A stretch of DNA of 64,000 nucleotides from Rossellomorea sp. SC111 (GTDB lineage Bacteria > Bacillota > Bacilli > Bacillales > Bacillaceae_B): assembly GCF_024733565.1 (NCBI RefSeq), contig NZ_JANIOC010000020.1, positions 1 to 64,000 on the forward strand, given 5' to 3'. The stretch's first letter is position 1. Every line of letters begins with the position of its first letter. The position numbers and the translations under genes were made by a program. The notes under the pieces were generated by a model, which saw only the letters and a list, made by a program, of their open reading frames with translations, did not search any database and was not told the DNA's origin. This document shows positions 63,401 through 64,000 of this stretch, one piece after another.

Positions 63401-64000
63401 TTTCTTTCTTCCCCCTAAAGCTCCATTTTGTCGAGGAAGCATTCGTCTTACCGCCAATGAGCTCTACCGTTAGAATTTCCCTGAAGCGCTCCAAAGAGAG
63501 GTCGCGATGCAACTCCCCATTTTTCGTAATGGAGATAGCTCCCGTTTCTTCCGATACAACAATGGTGATGCTGTCTGTCACTTCACTGACACCAAGTGCG
63601 GCTCTGTGCCTCGTTCCCAGCTCCTTAGAGATGAATGGACTTTCTGACAACGGAAGATAGCACGCAGCAGCTGCGATTTGATTCTTCTGTACAATCACCG
63701 CTCCATCATGGAGTGGTGTATTAGGGATGAAGATATTAATGAGCAGCTGGGACGAAATTTTCGCATCAAGGGGTATACCTGTTTCAATATAATCACTCAT
63801 CCCCGTCTCCCTCTCAAGAGTAAGGAGGGCCCCGATCCGGCGCTTTGCCATATAGCTTACGGCTTTTGTCATGGACTCAATCATCTGCTCCTTCTCTTCT
63901 TCCTCCTGCATTCCTGTCCTTGAGAACAAGCGTCCCCGGCCAAGCTGTTCGAGGGCTCTGCGGAGTTCAGGCTGGAAGATGATGATGATCGCAAGGAACC
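63393..64000 (-). CDS. cdaA: CdaA, diadenylate cyclase (3' part, gene continues out of the window)
   Basis: The 3' 202 codons of a DisA_N-domain diadenylate cyclase. The DGA motif (LHDGAVIV) and the RHR motif (GTRHRAALG) are present. It makes c-di-AMP from two ATP, with its N-terminal membrane helices beyond the window. In frame, the sequence from 64000 reads FLAIIIIFQPELRRALEQLG. A shorter start at 63929 is a false internal one. Order cdaA-cdaR-glmM-glmS matches B. subtilis. Confidence 0.95.
   Translation of the reverse strand, partial: FLAIIIIFQPELRRALEQLGRGRLFSRTGMQEEEEKEQMIESMTKAVSYMAKRRIGALLTLERETGMSDYIETGIPLDAKISSQLLINIFIPNTPLHDGAVIVQKNQIAAAACYLPLSESPFISKELGTRHRAALGVSEVTDSITIVVSEETGAISITKNGELHRDLSLERFREILTVELIGGKTNASSTKWSFRGKKENG

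Overview
The window looks like chromosome from a spore-forming, low-GC Gram-positive of the Bacillaceae (Bacillus or a close relative). The evidence is gene content and order: the complete eight-gene sigB stress operon (rsbR-S-T-U-V-W-sigB-rsbX), the mother-cell gene cmpA, ndoA/ndoAI (MazEF), ydcC, ydbS/ydbT, an S-box, a T-box and a glmS ribozyme. All statements rest on reading the sequence and on remembered family knowledge; no database search was run.

Layout. 1-21.9 kb: a tRNA-Asn at the edge, then a mostly minus-strand block close to the B. subtilis ydcK-cmpA-tex-sigB operon-ndoA-ndoAI-alr-ydcC-acpS-ydcA-ydbT-ydbS-cshA-murF-ddl order, with uvsE, a NERD-protein remnant and an alpha/beta hydrolase added. 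22.2-25.2 kb: plus-strand symporter, acetyltransferase and a FAD oxidoreductase. 25.3-31.8 kb: a seven-gene minus-strand operon that resembles E. coli ynjB-C-D-F plus a TVP38/TMEM64 protein and a mercuric-reductase-like flavoprotein; this is the most interesting uncharacterised system here. 32-45 kb: lipoprotein, sfsA, a RodA-type SEDS protein, T-box-controlled argS, DedA protein, lipid kinase, a CBS protein, an alanine/glycine symporter, cardiolipin synthase and several small genes. 45-60 kb: a palindromic repeat, MFS exporter, S-box-controlled metT, a YueD-type reductase, a YibQ-like protein, a fused oligopeptide-type permease, an EAL phosphodiesterase behind a structured leader, a truncated DUF4097 gene, a YqcI/YcgG protein and a FUSC transporter. 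58.4-64 kb: glmS with its ribozyme, glmM, cdaR and the 3' part of cdaA, in the usual Bacillus order.

How the parts work together. Stress control is a theme: the Rsb partner switch drives sigma-B and feeds back through a sigma-B promoter before rsbV; two exact sigma-W-type promoters (TGAAAC-N16-CGTA) precede ydbST and a 49-codon unlisted gene. Envelope synthesis is another: alr, ddl, murF, a SEDS protein, glmS/glmM and the CdaA/CdaR c-di-AMP module. RNA-based control is rich: S-box, T-box, glmS ribozyme, an unassigned leader with terminator before the EAL gene, and a possible attenuator before the FUSC gene.

Three small genes (cmpA, a 49-aa sigma-W gene, a 55-aa membrane protein) were read directly from the sequence. 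Two genes are broken remnants (NERD, DUF4097).
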